Positions 1-12,500 of a stretch of 64,000 bases of DNA are shown here, one piece after another. The stretch is taken from NCBI GenBank assembly GCA_039819485.1, contig JBCBRY010000024.1, positions 22,926 to 86,925 on the forward strand, read 5' to 3'. Both the position numbers and the translations under genes were made by a program. The notes under the pieces are model-generated. The model worked only from the letters and a program-made list of their open reading frames with translations. It searched no databases and was not told the origin of the DNA. How positions within the stretch are numbered: the stretch's first letter is position 1; every line of letters starts with the position of its first letter. This DNA comes from UBA6168 sp039819485 (GTDB lineage: Bacteria > Bacteroidota > Bacteroidia > Chitinophagales > Saprospiraceae).

Positions 1-1
1 G

Positions 2-3000
2 GTTTTTGGGGCCGAAAGTTTTACCCCCAATGGCAATGAAGTGACGGTGGAGTGGGGCGCACCGGGGCAGGGTGAAGTGTCGGCAGTTGTGAGTAGTGGT
101 GGTGGAAGTGCTGCCCCTTTACAAATATTTTGTGGGGTCAACCAAATTAACCAGTCCAATCCTAACAACCTTACTGGTGAAGGGTATCTCAATATTGAAG
201 GTGGTACCGCTCCATACACGGTCGTACTGCTGGGGCCCAATGGGGATGTAACTACTTTGGTAACGGATGCCGACTTAACGTTTCCAAACCTCTTTTCGGG
301 CGACTATATAGTAGAAGTGGTTGATGCACAGGGGGTTGGCCTGGATTGCAATTTTTATGTGCCCTCCGTCCCGGACGAATGTTGGTCGACTTTGAACCCG
401 GTCACCATCGACCAGCCTTCCCCTGGCTGTAATACCTGTGATGGTTTTATCCTGGTAAACCCGGTCGGTGGTTCAGCCGGTACCAGTTTTTCTTTTCTTT
501 GGAGCAATGGATCAACCAGTAACGTATTGACCGACGTCTGCCCAGGTGTCTATTCCGTGACCTCAACAGATGCAAATGGGTGTAGCTATTCGATCAATAT
601 TGAAATGTCGTGCGACTCTTTAGGCAGTACCTGCTTTGGCGAATCTTCCCTCTGCGTGGAAATACTCGATGAACCCAAAGCCCGCATCGGTGCTACGCCA
701 CCCGTCGTCAATGGCGTCATTGAAATCTGTCAGGGCCAGACGGTCTATTTTGAAAATGAAAGCGAAGGTGCAGCTTCTTACATCTGGGACTTTGGCGACC
801 TGAACACCTCCGTTCAGTTTGAGCCAGATCATACCTACCAAACCACTGGAACCTACACCGTGTCGCTCATCGCCCGGAATGAATGTTTTTGCAGTGATAC
901 CACTTTTGTGGATGTAAATGTGCTGCCGGCCGATGTACCTGAAATCAATTGTGTCGGCACCGTTTGCCAGGGCGAATCGGTCACCTATTCGACCGATGCC
1001 ATGTGCGGGACCTATAGCTGGGACATTTCTCCTGAAGGAACAATCCTGGACGGTGGCGGCCCTGCCGATAATTTCGTCACCGTTGAATGGATGAATGGTG
1101 ATGAGGGGGTGGTCTCCTTGTCCGTCAGTGGATGTGCCGGTTCTGTTTGTACCACGCCGAACGTGGTCCCGATTCCAATCATTTCACCAACTGCCCAAAT
1201 CATAGGGCGCACGAGCGTATGTGAAGAAAGCACGGAGGAATATTATATCCCAAATTACCAAGGGACAGAGATCGTCTGGTCGGTGCAGGGATCGGGAACG
1301 ATCATGGAAGGACAGGGAACAGAGCGGGTGACCATCAACTGGTACGGGCAGGCCAACCAGTCTAATCCACAAAAGGTGAGGGTTGAGTTTGACAATTGTT
1401 ACCTGGGGTGTGAAGGGCAGGCCGAGTTGGACGTAAATATTGTTCCCTCCTTTTACCTGCGGGGGCCGATTGAGGTTTGTGAAAAAACGACGGAAGAATT
1501 CACTTGCCGCAATTCCATCACCAATCTGTTGACGCCGATCAACTGGCAGGTCCTGAATGCTGGTGGCGCAGTCGTGGCGCAGTCGCCGGGTGCGGTGGCC
1601 AGTTTCAATATTGATTGGAGTGTTCCGCTCGGCACTTATACCGTGCAGGGCCGGCCAGCCGTTGCCACTGATTTTTGTAATGAACTGTATGAAATATTCG
1701 TGGATGTGAGAGCTGCCCCGGTTCCCGTTAACAGCATCCTTGGAGAAGACAATATTTGTCCTGGTGAAACATATCCTTATGAGGCGGACGGCATTCCGAG
1801 CCATGATTTTAACTGGACGATTATTGGTGGTACACCTGATGAATTCAAAGGTAACCCCATCAATGTGACCTGGGGGCCAACTCCTCCTTATCAGGTTTCG
1901 GTAACCCAGACGGCCACGACCGGGCTTGGCTGTACCTCTGATCCAATTTCAATGGATTTAATGGAAATACCTGCTTTCCCTATCAACGGTGATGCACAGG
2001 TTTGTATGGAAGAAACGGGGATATACAATGCGCCTTATTTTGAAAGAGTTTCTTTTGATTGGGTGGTTTCGCCAGCCAACAGAGGGACGGTCATCAGTGG
2101 TCAGGGCTCGTCAACCATAGAGGTGCTCTGGCACGAGGCTGGACCGGCAACGGTGGAAGTAACGGTTTGTGGTGTCGTGCAAGATTTCAACGTAACCGTT
2201 TTGCCCTTGCCGGAGCCAATCGTTGTGCATCCGGATGAAATCTGTGAAGGATCAACCACTCCCGTTTCCACGACGACACCTTATGTTTCCTACCGTTGGC
2301 TGGATGATACTGGTGCTTTGGTCTCAATTGATGCAGTGCCTGATTTGGGGCCTGGTTATTATGAGTTGGTAGTGGTGGATGTGAACGGCTGTGAGGGAAG
2401 TACCTCGTTTGATATTTTTGAATTGCCGCTGCCGGCAATTTCCATTTCTGTTCCCATTTACGAAGGCATCTGCCCGGGTGGGCCAGCGGTAACGATCACC
2501 GCTTCTACCACCAGCGACGGCTATGACTTTCAGTGGTATCAAAACGGCGTGCCGGTGGGAACTAACTCTCCGTTTTTAACTGTAAACGTTCCAGATTCAT
2601 ACAATGTGATCGTGACCGATGTAAATGGCTGCACCAACCTGTCGAAAGCATTGATCATTGAAGATTGTGAGTCGCAGGGCGGTACCTGTGACGGAGGCAT
2701 TTGCATACCGGCAACCTGCAACAATCCAAACGGCTGCACGACCAACGGCATGATTTCTTTTGAAATCCAAAAAACAGGTGATTGCCTTACGCACCAATAC
2801 ATCAATACCAGTATCAATGACATCGCGGGGAGCTGGAGCTGGGAATTTGATGATCCCGGACCGAACAATACCTCCACGCTGGAAAACCCCTTGCACACCT
2901 TCTCCGGTGTTGGATACTACTCCATTATTTTCCTGGGGCTGGTGCCAGATTTAACTACGGGAGGAACCTGCCCCGACGGGCAGATGCAGCAAGATACCAT

Positions 3001-6000
3001 CATCGCTATGGCTAATTTTGACATGGAGGCCGCTTGCCCCGGTGCCCCTGCTGTTTTTACCGATCTCTCTGAAATCTTACCTTATGCCACCCTGACCAAC
3101 TGGGACTGGGATTTTGGTGATCCTGCCAGTGGAATGGACAACACTTCGACCGACCAGCACCCGACGCATGTTTACCAGTCGGCAGGAACCTATACCGTCA
3201 CGTTAACCATCACCGAAGCCAGTGGCTGCCAGACATCGATTGTCAAAAACATCACGGTCTTTGACCCGCCGGCTGCCAATTTTGCACTGCCTGCGATTAC
3301 TTGCGAAAATACAGCGGTTCCTTTCAATGCCGTCGTTTCTGCGGATGCTACGTCGATCGAATGGGATTTTGGTGACCCTGCCAGCGGAGCTGCCAATACT
3401 TCAACTAATATCGATACGTATCACGAGTTTGCCACGGCAGGTATTTACACCGTGACCCTGACTGCAACAAACGTCTACGGTTGTGCAACTACATTCACGG
3501 AAAATATTGCCATCTCACCTAACACCCTCGGCGGGAACATCGCTTTCTCCCAGCCATCGCCCATTTGTGAAGGGGATAACATTACTTTGACGGCCCCGGC
3601 AGGCGGCATCAGCTACCTCTGGTCAAACAATGATCCGACCAACCAAATTACTGTCGGAACAGCCAATGTGTACGAAGTGACCCTGACCGATGCGGAAGGA
3701 TGTACCTATGCTCCTCCTGGGGCTCAGGTCGATATTTTCGGTGAACCGAACGGCATCATCAAAGCGGTGGAGTACAATGAATTCAACCAACCTGTTGCGT
3801 TTTATGAAAATAACCATACAGTTTGTGAGGGCGAAGATGTGTACCTGGTGATCCAGGGTAGCCTCGACTACAGCTATCAATGGTCGGGCGGCAACGGCGG
3901 CGGTGCTGAGATTTCTTTTACGGAAGACAGAGATAACCTGCTGGATGTCGGCGTCCATAATTTTGCCGTAACTGTCACGGATAATACAACGGGATGCACC
4001 AGTGAAGAAGGTCCATTTACCGTAACAGTCAACCCCAAGCCAGACGTACAGATCAGTTCTTTGCCTACGGGGTTTTTATGTGCCAATACGCCAGCCACCC
4101 TGAGCGTGGTCAGCCCGAACGGAAGCCTCGACTACACATGGAATACGGGTGAAATGGGCACTTCTATTTTCGTCATTGCGGGAGGTACTTACTTTGCGCA
4201 AGCGACCAATCAGTTTGGCTGTAAGAGCCGGAGCAATGAAATTGAGCTCAACAATGCACCCGACATTGATAAAATTCCGACGGGATGTCATACCCGATGC
4301 AATCCCGATACATTGTGTTTGCCGAACATGCCTTTGGTCGCTTCCTACCAATGGTTCTACAATGGCGCCCCGATGGCTGCTCCGAATGGTACGGTGGCCG
4401 AACCGATTTTTGATCAAAGTGGTGAATATTATGTGCAAATGGTCGACATCTATGGCTGCGAATCCATCTCTGAAACGCTTACGCTCGACCTCTATCCCGG
4501 CTTTGGCGATGTGCTCGGCGATGTCTATTTTGATGTCAACGAAAACGGCATCATTGATGGGCCGGACACCCTGGTGAGCGGTATCGATATTTTTATCAAC
4601 AATGGTACAATAAACATTGATACAGTGACCAGTGATTTGGGGGGGTATGCTTTCCTCGATATTTTATCAACTGATTATACCGTCGTTCTGGATACGGCCA
4701 ATTTGCCCGCTGGCTGGTCGGCTTATTATGTGGATGGCAATGTACAACTGGTCGGTTGCGATGTGGAGGAGGAGTTCGATTGGCTGCTCACGAACCAATG
4801 TGTACCGGAAACCGTCAATGAAACCTATCAGGACTGTCCCGGAGGGGGCGTCACCTATAATGGCACCTTTATTCCAACAGGCCAGACCGATACATTTACA
4901 GTGACCTCCTTGACTGGTTGTGATACGATTTTAATCATCAATGTCGATCCGTTCACAACGGTCGTCAGCCAAGAGGAATTAGGCGCATGTACTGGAACGA
5001 CCGTCACTTATGAAGGCGCCGATCTCTCTCCGGGCGATATGCAGGACTTTACTTTAACCGATCAAAATGGTTGTGATTCCATTGTGCAAGTGACTGTGGA
5101 GGAATGGTTAAATTACACCATGCCGCTGCCCCTTACTGCCTGTGAAGGCTCCTCCACTGTGTACAACGGGCAGACCCTTTTCCCCGGTGACCAGCAAGAC
5201 TTTTTGTTTGTGACGGTAAATGGTTGTGATTCCCTGATGCAAGTCACGGTCAATGCAGCTCCCGTGGATACGGTGCCAGTACCGTTACAGGTTTGTGAAG
5301 GAGAAACAATTGATTTCAATGGCCAGCAATTGTCCGCTGGTGACCAGGTGTCGCTGACCTTGGTCAACCAATTTGGCTGTGATTCGGTACTGGAGGTCAG
5401 TGTCACTCAATACGATGTCGTCACTTTTGATTTGGACGCCGGTGAAATTTGTTGGAACGGAACAGATGGGGAAATAGAAGTGATGAACCCAACGGGAGGT
5501 GCGACGCCCTACCTTGTTTCGCTCGATGGGACTAACTACCAACCGGCCTTGACATTTGAAAACCTCTCTGCCGGTGCGTACACCGTCTACTTATTGGATG
5601 ATAACGACTGCCAGTACGAAGATGATACTGAAATCCCAATGATCGAACCAATGGTAGTTGAAACGGTAGATGAAACCATCGAATGTGGTGACGAGCTGGA
5701 ACTCGCACCACTGGTCATCAGTGAACTCCCCGTTATCTGGCAATGGGCCGGCGGTAGCTCTGATTCAGTCTTGCTCATCAGCAATCCGGGTATTTATAAC
5801 TTCAGCGTCAGTAATGATTGTGAAACCGTCAATGAGGGGATAACTGTCGGCCTGGAAGCAGCAGGGCTGGACGGGATGATCTATATGCCCAATTCCTTTT
5901 CGCCCAACAATGACGGGATCAATGACTGCTACAAAGGCTTCCTCGCTCCTGACATAGAGGTGGATTATTTTGTCCTAAAAATATTCGACCGCTGGGGCAA

Positions 6001-6166
6001 CGCCATGTTTGAAACCAATGACCCCAATGACTGCTGGAATGGTCATCACCGTGGCAAGCAAATGCAGCCCAATGTTTTTGCATGGTATATGGAACTACGG
6101 GTAAGGAATTGTGACGGTAACCTGCTGGAGGTTTACGAGGAAGGGGATATTCATTTGATGGACTAA
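2..6166 (+). CDS. Giant T9SS type B surface protein (5' partial)
   Basis: The frame is open from base 2, so the N-terminus lies left of the window; about 2054 residues are visible. It is a close paralog of the complete gene that follows: the reading begins inside a stretch matching residues near 180 of that protein (shared VEWGAPGQGEV). In order come an SprB-like segment (about bases 400-600), a PKD domain with WDFGDLNTS (671-910), many Cys-containing Ig/PKD-like modules, three PKD domains of the DFGDPASG type (about 2760-3500), an SdrD-B-like segment with DVNENGIIDGPDT (about 4500-4780), four 51-residue GCDS modules (4800-5420), and a gliding-motility C-terminal domain (NSFSPNNDGINDCY to the end, bases 5886-6166). 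The last domain is the known type B T9SS sorting signal. I infer a cell-surface or secreted adhesin; the ligand is unknown. Confidence 0.93.
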   Translation, partial: VFGAESFTPNGNEVTVEWGAPGQGEVSAVVSSGGGSAAPLQIFCGVNQINQSNPNNLTGEGYLNIEGGTAPYTVVLLGPNGDVTTLVTDADLTFPNLFSGDYIVEVVDAQGVGLDCNFYVPSVPDECWSTLNPVTIDQPSPGCNTCDGFILVNPVGGSAGTSFSFLWSNGSTSNVLTDVCPGVYSVTSTDANGCSYSINIEMSCDSLGSTCFGESSLCVEILDEPKARIGATPPVVNGVIEICQGQTVYFENESEGAASYIWDFGDLNTSVQFEPDHTYQTTGTYTVSLIARNECFCSDTTFVDVNVLPADVPEINCVGTVCQGESVTYSTDAMCGTYSWDISPEGTILDGGGPADNFVTVEWMNGDEGVVSLSVSGCAGSVCTTPNVVPIPIISPTAQIIGRTSVCEESTEEYYIPNYQGTEIVWSVQGSGTIMEGQGTERVTINWYGQANQSNPQKVRVEFDNCYLGCEGQAELDVNIVPSFYLRGPIEVCEKTTEEFTCRNSITNLLTPINWQVLNAGGAVVAQSPGAVASFNIDWSVPLGTYTVQGRPAVATDFCNELYEIFVDVRAAPVPVNSILGEDNICPGETYPYEADGIPSHDFNWTIIGGTPDEFKGNPINVTWGPTPPYQVSVTQTATTGLGCTSDPISMDLMEIPAFPINGDAQVCMEETGIYNAPYFERVSFDWVVSPANRGTVISGQGSSTIEVLWHEAGPATVEVTVCGVVQDFNVTVLPLPEPIVVHPDEICEGSTTPVSTTTPYVSYRWLDDTGALVSIDAVPDLGPGYYELVVVDVNGCEGSTSFDIFELPLPAISISVPIYEGICPGGPAVTITASTTSDGYDFQWYQNGVPVGTNSPFLTVNVPDSYNVIVTDVNGCTNLSKALIIEDCESQGGTCDGGICIPATCNNPNGCTTNGMISFEIQKTGDCLTHQYINTSINDIAGSWSWEFDDPGPNNTSTLENPLHTFSGVGYYSIIFLGLVPDLTTGGTCPDGQMQQDTIIAMANFDMEAACPGAPAVFTDLSEILPYATLTNWDWDFGDPASGMDNTSTDQHPTHVYQSAGTYTVTLTITEASGCQTSIVKNITVFDPPAANFALPAITCENTAVPFNAVVSADATSIEWDFGDPASGAANTSTNIDTYHEFATAGIYTVTLTATNVYGCATTFTENIAISPNTLGGNIAFSQPSPICEGDNITLTAPAGGISYLWSNNDPTNQITVGTANVYEVTLTDAEGCTYAPPGAQVDIFGEPNGIIKAVEYNEFNQPVAFYENNHTVCEGEDVYLVIQGSLDYSYQWSGGNGGGAEISFTEDRDNLLDVGVHNFAVTVTDNTTGCTSEEGPFTVTVNPKPDVQISSLPTGFLCANTPATLSVVSPNGSLDYTWNTGEMGTSIFVIAGGTYFAQATNQFGCKSRSNEIELNNAPDIDKIPTGCHTRCNPDTLCLPNMPLVASYQWFYNGAPMAAPNGTVAEPIFDQSGEYYVQMVDIYGCESISETLTLDLYPGFGDVLGDVYFDVNENGIIDGPDTLVSGIDIFINNGTINIDTVTSDLGGYAFLDILSTDYTVVLDTANLPAGWSAYYVDGNVQLVGCDVEEEFDWLLTNQCVPETVNETYQDCPGGGVTYNGTFIPTGQTDTFTVTSLTGCDTILIINVDPFTTVVSQEELGACTGTTVTYEGADLSPGDMQDFTLTDQNGCDSIVQVTVEEWLNYTMPLPLTACEGSSTVYNGQTLFPGDQQDFLFVTVNGCDSLMQVTVNAAPVDTVPVPLQVCEGETIDFNGQQLSAGDQVSLTLVNQFGCDSVLEVSVTQYDVVTFDLDAGEICWNGTDGEIEVMNPTGGATPYLVSLDGTNYQPALTFENLSAGAYTVYLLDDNDCQYEDDTEIPMIEPMVVETVDETIECGDELELAPLVISELPVIWQWAGGSSDSVLLISNPGIYNFSVSNDCETVNEGITVGLEAAGLDGMIYMPNSFSPNNDGINDCYKGFLAPDIEVDYFVLKIFDRWGNAMFETNDPNDCWNGHHRGKQMQPNVFAWYMELRVRNCDGNLLEVYEEGDIHLMD

Positions 6167-6176
6167 AATTTAAGTG

Positions 6177-6240
6177 CATATGCAAATCAAAACGCTGATT
6201 TAAACTTAGAGCTTGCGTTTTGATTTGCATATGAGTTTTT
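6177..6240 (+). terminator. 19-bp perfect hairpin with T-run
   Basis: Arms at 6177-6195 and 6215-6233 are perfect inverted complements around a 19-nt loop. A T-run follows, 10 bp after the stop of the first giant gene. This is a probable intrinsic terminator separating the two paralogs. Confidence 0.75.
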
Positions 6241-6524
6241 CGAGGTTAGTTTATCCCATAGATGGTTGGGTCCCGAATCAGGGCCGGCCATTTTTTCATT
6301 TAAACAAAAAAAGGAGAACTTGAATTTGCGTACCAGCAAAAAGCGACTTAGATTTACTTATCTTTTTTCCTGTTAGAATTTTCATTGTGCGATAGTTGGA
6401 AAATATGCTTGAAGAAATGCTCTCTTGATCAAATGGCTTTTGAAGGCTGAACAGTTGGTATTGATCCGTTCTTCATTGCTGCCATTTTATCAATCGTTCT
6501 ATCATGTGAAAAACCACGTCCGTA
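6241..6524. other. Intergenic leader of second giant gene
   Basis: No supported gene was seen here. The stretch is AT-rich and must contain the promoter of the second paralog; I could not pick a convincing -7/-33 pair. Confidence 0.4.
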
Positions 6525-9500
6525 ATGAAAAAAAATCTACGCTTTTTCCTATTTGTTTTTACTGTTGTTTGTTGTTTGCCGTTCCTTGGCCACTCTCAGG
6601 GCGGGGGGCAGGGTGGGCCGGTACAAATAATTGGCCCCGACGCATTGTGCGAGGGTGAATGTGCAACTTACACTGTCGAATATGATTATTATGGCACTGC
6701 CATCATATTTAATGCATGGCACCTGAATGGGATGGGGTCCATTACCATCCCACCTACCTCGAACCCATTCCTTACTCAATGTGCGAACGACGAATATGAT
6801 TTCATGATTACGTTGGAATATATGGCGTATGACTCGTCGACAGATGATTATATTATACAGTATGTTGATAAGTATGTGATGAGTGCCTCGCTTCCCGAAC
6901 CCATCATTGTTCCTGCGTCTGCCCAGTGCCCGGATAGCTTATCTGCCTGTGAAAAAATCTGCGCGTTTAACTCCGCCGTTTATGAAGTGACGAATGTGCC
7001 TGCCGATGCCGAGTTGTTGTGGGAGGTAGAAGGGGAGGAGGGCTTTGTGGCCAACGGCAATTCGATCGAGGTGGAATGGGGGGCACCGGGACAAGGGGAA
7101 GTCAGGGCCTATTTTTCCAATGCCCAGGAACAGGTAGATCCACTGCAGCTGATCTGCGGCCAGACAGGAGTCAATTATGATAACAATGGCGTACCAATTG
7201 ATGGTGATGTTTTTATCGAGGTTTTGGGGGGCGAACCTCCGTATGAGGTTCAGCTGTCAAGTGGAACTTCCATGTATTCGACTGTGCTACTTTTTCCCGG
7301 AGTGGAGTCTTTTTCAGGACTTGAAAGTGGACAGTATGAGATCACTGTGACCAGTGCCGATGGTCAGACAGAAGAATGCTCTGTTTTTATTTCCCTCGTA
7401 GATCAATGCACTACTATTGGATATGTCTGGGTGGAACAGGCGCCCGTCAGTTGTACTTCTTGTAATGGTGTGATTTTGACCATTCCCTTGAGTGGGATAG
7501 GACTAGGTTATTTATATTCCATAGATGGTGGGGCCACTTTTAGTGACAGCTATGCATTTTATGGAGTATGCCCAGGCAATTATAGCGTTGTAATATTTGA
7601 TACCTTTGAGCAATGTTCTTTTGAGTTTGAATATATTCTGCCCTGCCCCGAGATGCCTTTGGAATGTACCAGCGAGTCGTCCGTATGTGTCGAAATACTG
7701 GAAGAACCCAGCGCAGCCATCGCCTCTACACCTCCGCTGACAAACGGGGAAATTGAAGTATGCGAAGGCCAGGCAGTATTTTTTGAAAACAACAGTGAAA
7801 GTGCTGCATCCTATATCTGGGACTTCGGCGACCTGAACACTTCTACACAATTTGAACCATCGCACGTTTATCAGACACCGGGCAACTACCAGGTAGCACT
7901 CATCGCCCGCAACGCCTGCTTTTGCAGTGATACCACTTTCGTAAATGTCAATGTGCTGCCGGCCGGGGTACCTGCCATTTCCTGTACGGGGACGGTCTGT
8001 GCCGGTGCGTCGGTCACTTATGCCACCGATGAAGCCTGTAGCCAATATAACTGGATCGTTAACGGTGGTGGAACCATACAAGCTGGTGGAGGGCCGGCAG
8101 ATAATTTTATTACTGTGGAGTGGGGCGATGGCCCACAGGGCTTAGTGTCTCTTTCGGTAAATGGTTGTGCGGGCAATGCCTGTAATACGCCCAACGTGGT
8201 GCCCATTCCGATCATTTCCGAATCGGCTCAGATTCAGGGCCGGTCGAACGTTTGCGAAGGCAGCACGGAGGAATACTTCATTCCAAACTACCAGGGCACG
8301 GAAATCACCTGGTCGGTGGAAGGGTCGGGCAATATCGTTGGAGGACAAGGGACTGAGCGGATCACGGTCAATTGGTACGGTGTGGTCAATCAGGGCAATC
8401 CGCAAAAGGTTATGGTGGCATTTGACAACTGTTACCTGGGATGTAAAGGAATGGACACAATGGATGTCAACATCGTTCCATCGTTTTATACCCGTGGGCC
8501 GATTGAGGTCTGCGAAAATTCCACGACGGAATACAACAGCCGCAATTCCATTACAAACCTGCTCGTTGCATCCAACTGGGAGGTGGTCAATTCGGGCGGA
8601 GTCGTCGTTTGGTCAACGGGCGGTACCAATACGGCTGCTATTGATTGGGGGTTCCCTATTGGTACCTACACCGTGCGTGCCTCATCAATCAACGCCAATG
8701 ATTTTTGTAACCAAGAATACGATGTTTTTGTAGAAATAAAAGCAGCGCCTGCACCCGTGACCGGGATTGATGGAACGACGGCCATTTGTCCGGGTGAATC
8801 TTACTCGTACATGGCCAATGGACTGCCTATCAACGAGTTTAACTGGACCATAACGGGCGGAACACCTGCCGACTTTAAAGGCAATCCGATTAATGTGACC
8901 TGGGGTACAACGCCGCCTTATGAAGTTGCGGTAACACAAACAGGAACATCTGGGCTGGCCTGCACGTCCGATGCCATCACCTTAACCATTGATGAAGTTC
9001 CATCTTTTTCCGTAACTGGAAACGATCAGGTTTGTATAGAAGAAACGAGTACTTATACTGCTCCTCATTTTGAAAATGTTGATTATGAATGGATCGTGTC
9101 GCCTGCGGCAAAAGGGACCATTGTCAGCGGGCAGGGCACTGAAAATGTAGAGGTGCTCTGGAATGGTGATGGGCCGGCAAACGTCAGTGTAACCGTTTGC
9201 GCTGCAACCGTAAGTGTCGACGTCACGGTATCACCCAAACCAGCACCTGAGCTTGTTTACAATTCGGAAATCTGTGCGGAAACCACTACCTCCATACAAA
9301 CTACTCTTGCGTATACTTCTTATCAGTGGTCGGATGAAACTGGCTCCTTGGTGTCGACCTCACCTGCCCCGGACTTACCGGTAGGCTATTATGAATTAAA
9401 AGTCACCGACCAGGTTGGTTGTGAGGGGAGGACTACTTTTGAAATACTGGAGTGGCCCGAGCCCGTTGTTTCTATTTCTACTGCCCTTTATTTGGGACTT

Positions 9501-12500
9501 TGTCCTGGCGGAGCACCTGCCACTATCGTGGCTTCTTCCTCCGAAGGAGTGACCAATTTTGCGTGGTTTGAAAATGGCTTGCCGGTCGGTACCAATTCAC
9601 CTCAACTGGTGGTGGGTGCCGTCGGTGATTATCAGGTGGTGGTCACCGATCAAAATGGCTGCACCGCTATTTCGAATACGCTGGTAATTTCAGAATGTGA
9701 ACCAGCCGGCGGGGTATGCGTGAATGGTGTTTGCATTTTTCCTCCGGGTGGCAGTGGACCTGGCAACCCTGGGGGAGGTGGAGGCGGAAGCAGTGGAGGT
9801 AACCCCTGCATTCCTGATGGGGATTTTTCTTTTCAAATACAGACCACCGATGATTGCCTCACGCATAATTATTTAAATACAAGTATCAATGACGTTGCGG
9901 GCAGTTGGAGCTGGGATTTCGATGATCCGGCCAGCGGCCTGGCCGATACTTCTACGCTTGAAAACCCTACTCATACTTTTTCGGGAGTGGGCTATTATTC
10001 GGTAGTGCTTGTGGGGGAGGTGCTTTCAACTACTGGAGGTACCTGCCCGGCCGGAGTGGTGCAAACAGATTCTATTGAGGCCGTGGCCGATTTTGAATTT
10101 GTCACTGCTTGCCCTGGCATTCCGGTGTCTTTTACAGACATAACGGAAACCATGCCCTCCGCAACGATTACCAATTGGGAATGGGACTTTGGCGACCCTG
10201 CGAGCGGTGTTGATAATACTTCTAATGACCAACACCCGCTTCATACATACCAGACACCAGGAACGTATACTGTGAACTTAACCATTACACTGGCAGGTGG
10301 CTGTACAGCTGAACGGTCAAAAGATATCGGCATTTTCAATCCTCCTGATGTGGAATTTTCTCTGCCGACCATCACTTGTGAAAATACTGCACTGCCGTTC
10401 TCTGCGGTTGTGTCCAACGATGCCATTGGAGTGACCTGGGACTTTGGTGACCCGGCCAGTGGTGATGGCAATACGGCTTCAAGTTTTGACACCTATCATG
10501 AATTTAATGCCGCAGGTAATTACCCTGTTACATTGACGGCAGCCAATGTTTACGGTTGCGCTACTTCTGTGACACATACCATGACCGTTACACCGAATAA
10601 CCTCTATGCATTTATACAACTCCCTCAGCCACCGCCCATTTGTGAGGGGGATAGCCTTGCTCTTTTTGCTGTACCGCCAGGCCTTAATTACCTGTGGTCG
10701 ACTGGTTCGACCAGCAATATGATCACCGTTTATTCAGCGGGCATATTCGACGTTACAGTCACTGACAGTGAGGGATGTACGGCTTCTCCTGGCGAGGAAA
10801 TAGTGGATGTGTTTGGTGAACCGAACGCAACGATCAATGCCGTGGAGTACAACGAGTTTGGCCAGCCAATTGCTTTTTTTGACAATAGCTTCGCTGCCTG
10901 TGAAGGGGAGGATGTACATCTGGTTATGCTGGGAAGCCTCGATTATAGTTACGAATGGTCGGACGGAAACGGTGGAGGAAATGCCATTTCATTTACAGAA
11001 GACCGTGATAACCTGCTGTCGGTGGGTGACCATGATTTTACCGTTATCGTGACGGATAATGCAACAGGCTGTACCAGTGAAACAGGACCTTTTACAGTGA
11101 CAGTACACCCAAAACCTGAAGTAGCAATTGAATCTGCTCCCAGCGGGTTTTTATGTGAAAACAATCCTGCCACTTTGAGCGTGGTTGGACCTTCGGGAAA
11201 TTTGAACTACGCTTGGAATACAGGTGAATCGGGCACTTCTGTCAACGTAATTGCCGGAGGGACTTATTTTGCGCAAGCCGTCAATCAGTTTGGCTGTAAA
11301 AACCGGAGCAATGAAATTACACTCCACAACGCACCGGACTTCGATAAGATCCCATCCGGCTGCCATACCCGGTGCAACCCCGATACACTGTGCCTGCCCG
11401 ACCTGTCAGAAGTGGCTTCCTTTCAGTGGTTTTTGGATGGCCTGCCCTTGCCTGCCCCCAATGGTACCCTGGCCGAGCCGGTCTTTGATCAAAGTGGAGC
11501 GTACTACGTTGAAATGATCGATGTTTATGGCTGCCAGTCACGTTCTGATGTACTGACTCTCGATCTGCTTCCAGGGTTCGGTGACGTGCTCGGCCAGGTC
11601 TATTTTGACGTTAATGGAAACGGCATTATTGACGGTCCGGATACTTTGGTCAGCGGCATTTCCATTTTTATAAATGATGGCTTGACCAATATCGATACAG
11701 TAATCAGCAATTCGGGAGCATATGTTTTCCCTGGTATTTTATCTACAAATTATACCCTCGAATTGGATACGACCAGCCTGCCTGCCGATTGGTATGCGTA
11801 TTGGGGGGTCGGGAATGTGGAAATGATCGGCTGCGACGTGGAAGAATCTTTCGACTGGTTATTGGCTTTCCAGTGTACACCGGAAACATTGAATGAAAAT
11901 TACGAAGCTTGTCAGGGAGGGGGGATTACTTACCAAAACACTTTTATTCCAGCCGGATCAGTTGATACCTTCCAGTTTTTATCCGTCAATGACTGCGATT
12001 CTGTCGTTATTGTTGCGGTGGAGGCTATTGCACCTGATACTTCCTATACCCCATTGAGCATTTGTGCGGATACCACCGCTGAATTTGCCGGGGCTGAATT
12101 GTCGCCCGGTGAGCAGCAGGTATTTACGCTGACAGCAATTGATGGCTGTGATTCTTTGGTCGAAGTGACGGTGACGGGGTGGCCCACCTATGCGTTTGAC
12201 CTGCCTTTGTTCGCATGTGAAAATTCGTTCATTGAGTACAATGGCCAGCCACTTTATCCGGGAGATCAGCAGGACTTTTTGTTCACGACTATTCATGGTT
12301 GTGATTCTGTCATGTCCGTTTCAGTTGCACCCATTCAGGGAGATACGATACCGGAGCAGTTGTTCGCCTGTCCGGATAGTGTGGTTACCTACGAAGGCGT
12401 GGATCTGGCTCCCGGCGATGAACAGGCCTTTGTTTTTACCGCAGTCGGCGGCTGTGATTCGGTGGTACAGGTAACAGTGGATGAATTGCTGACTTTTGCT

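Noticed and set aside
1184..1804. Long antisense frame inside the first giant gene
   Set aside because: Covered by conserved PKD/Ig-like coding sequence on the plus strand; no recognisable protein.
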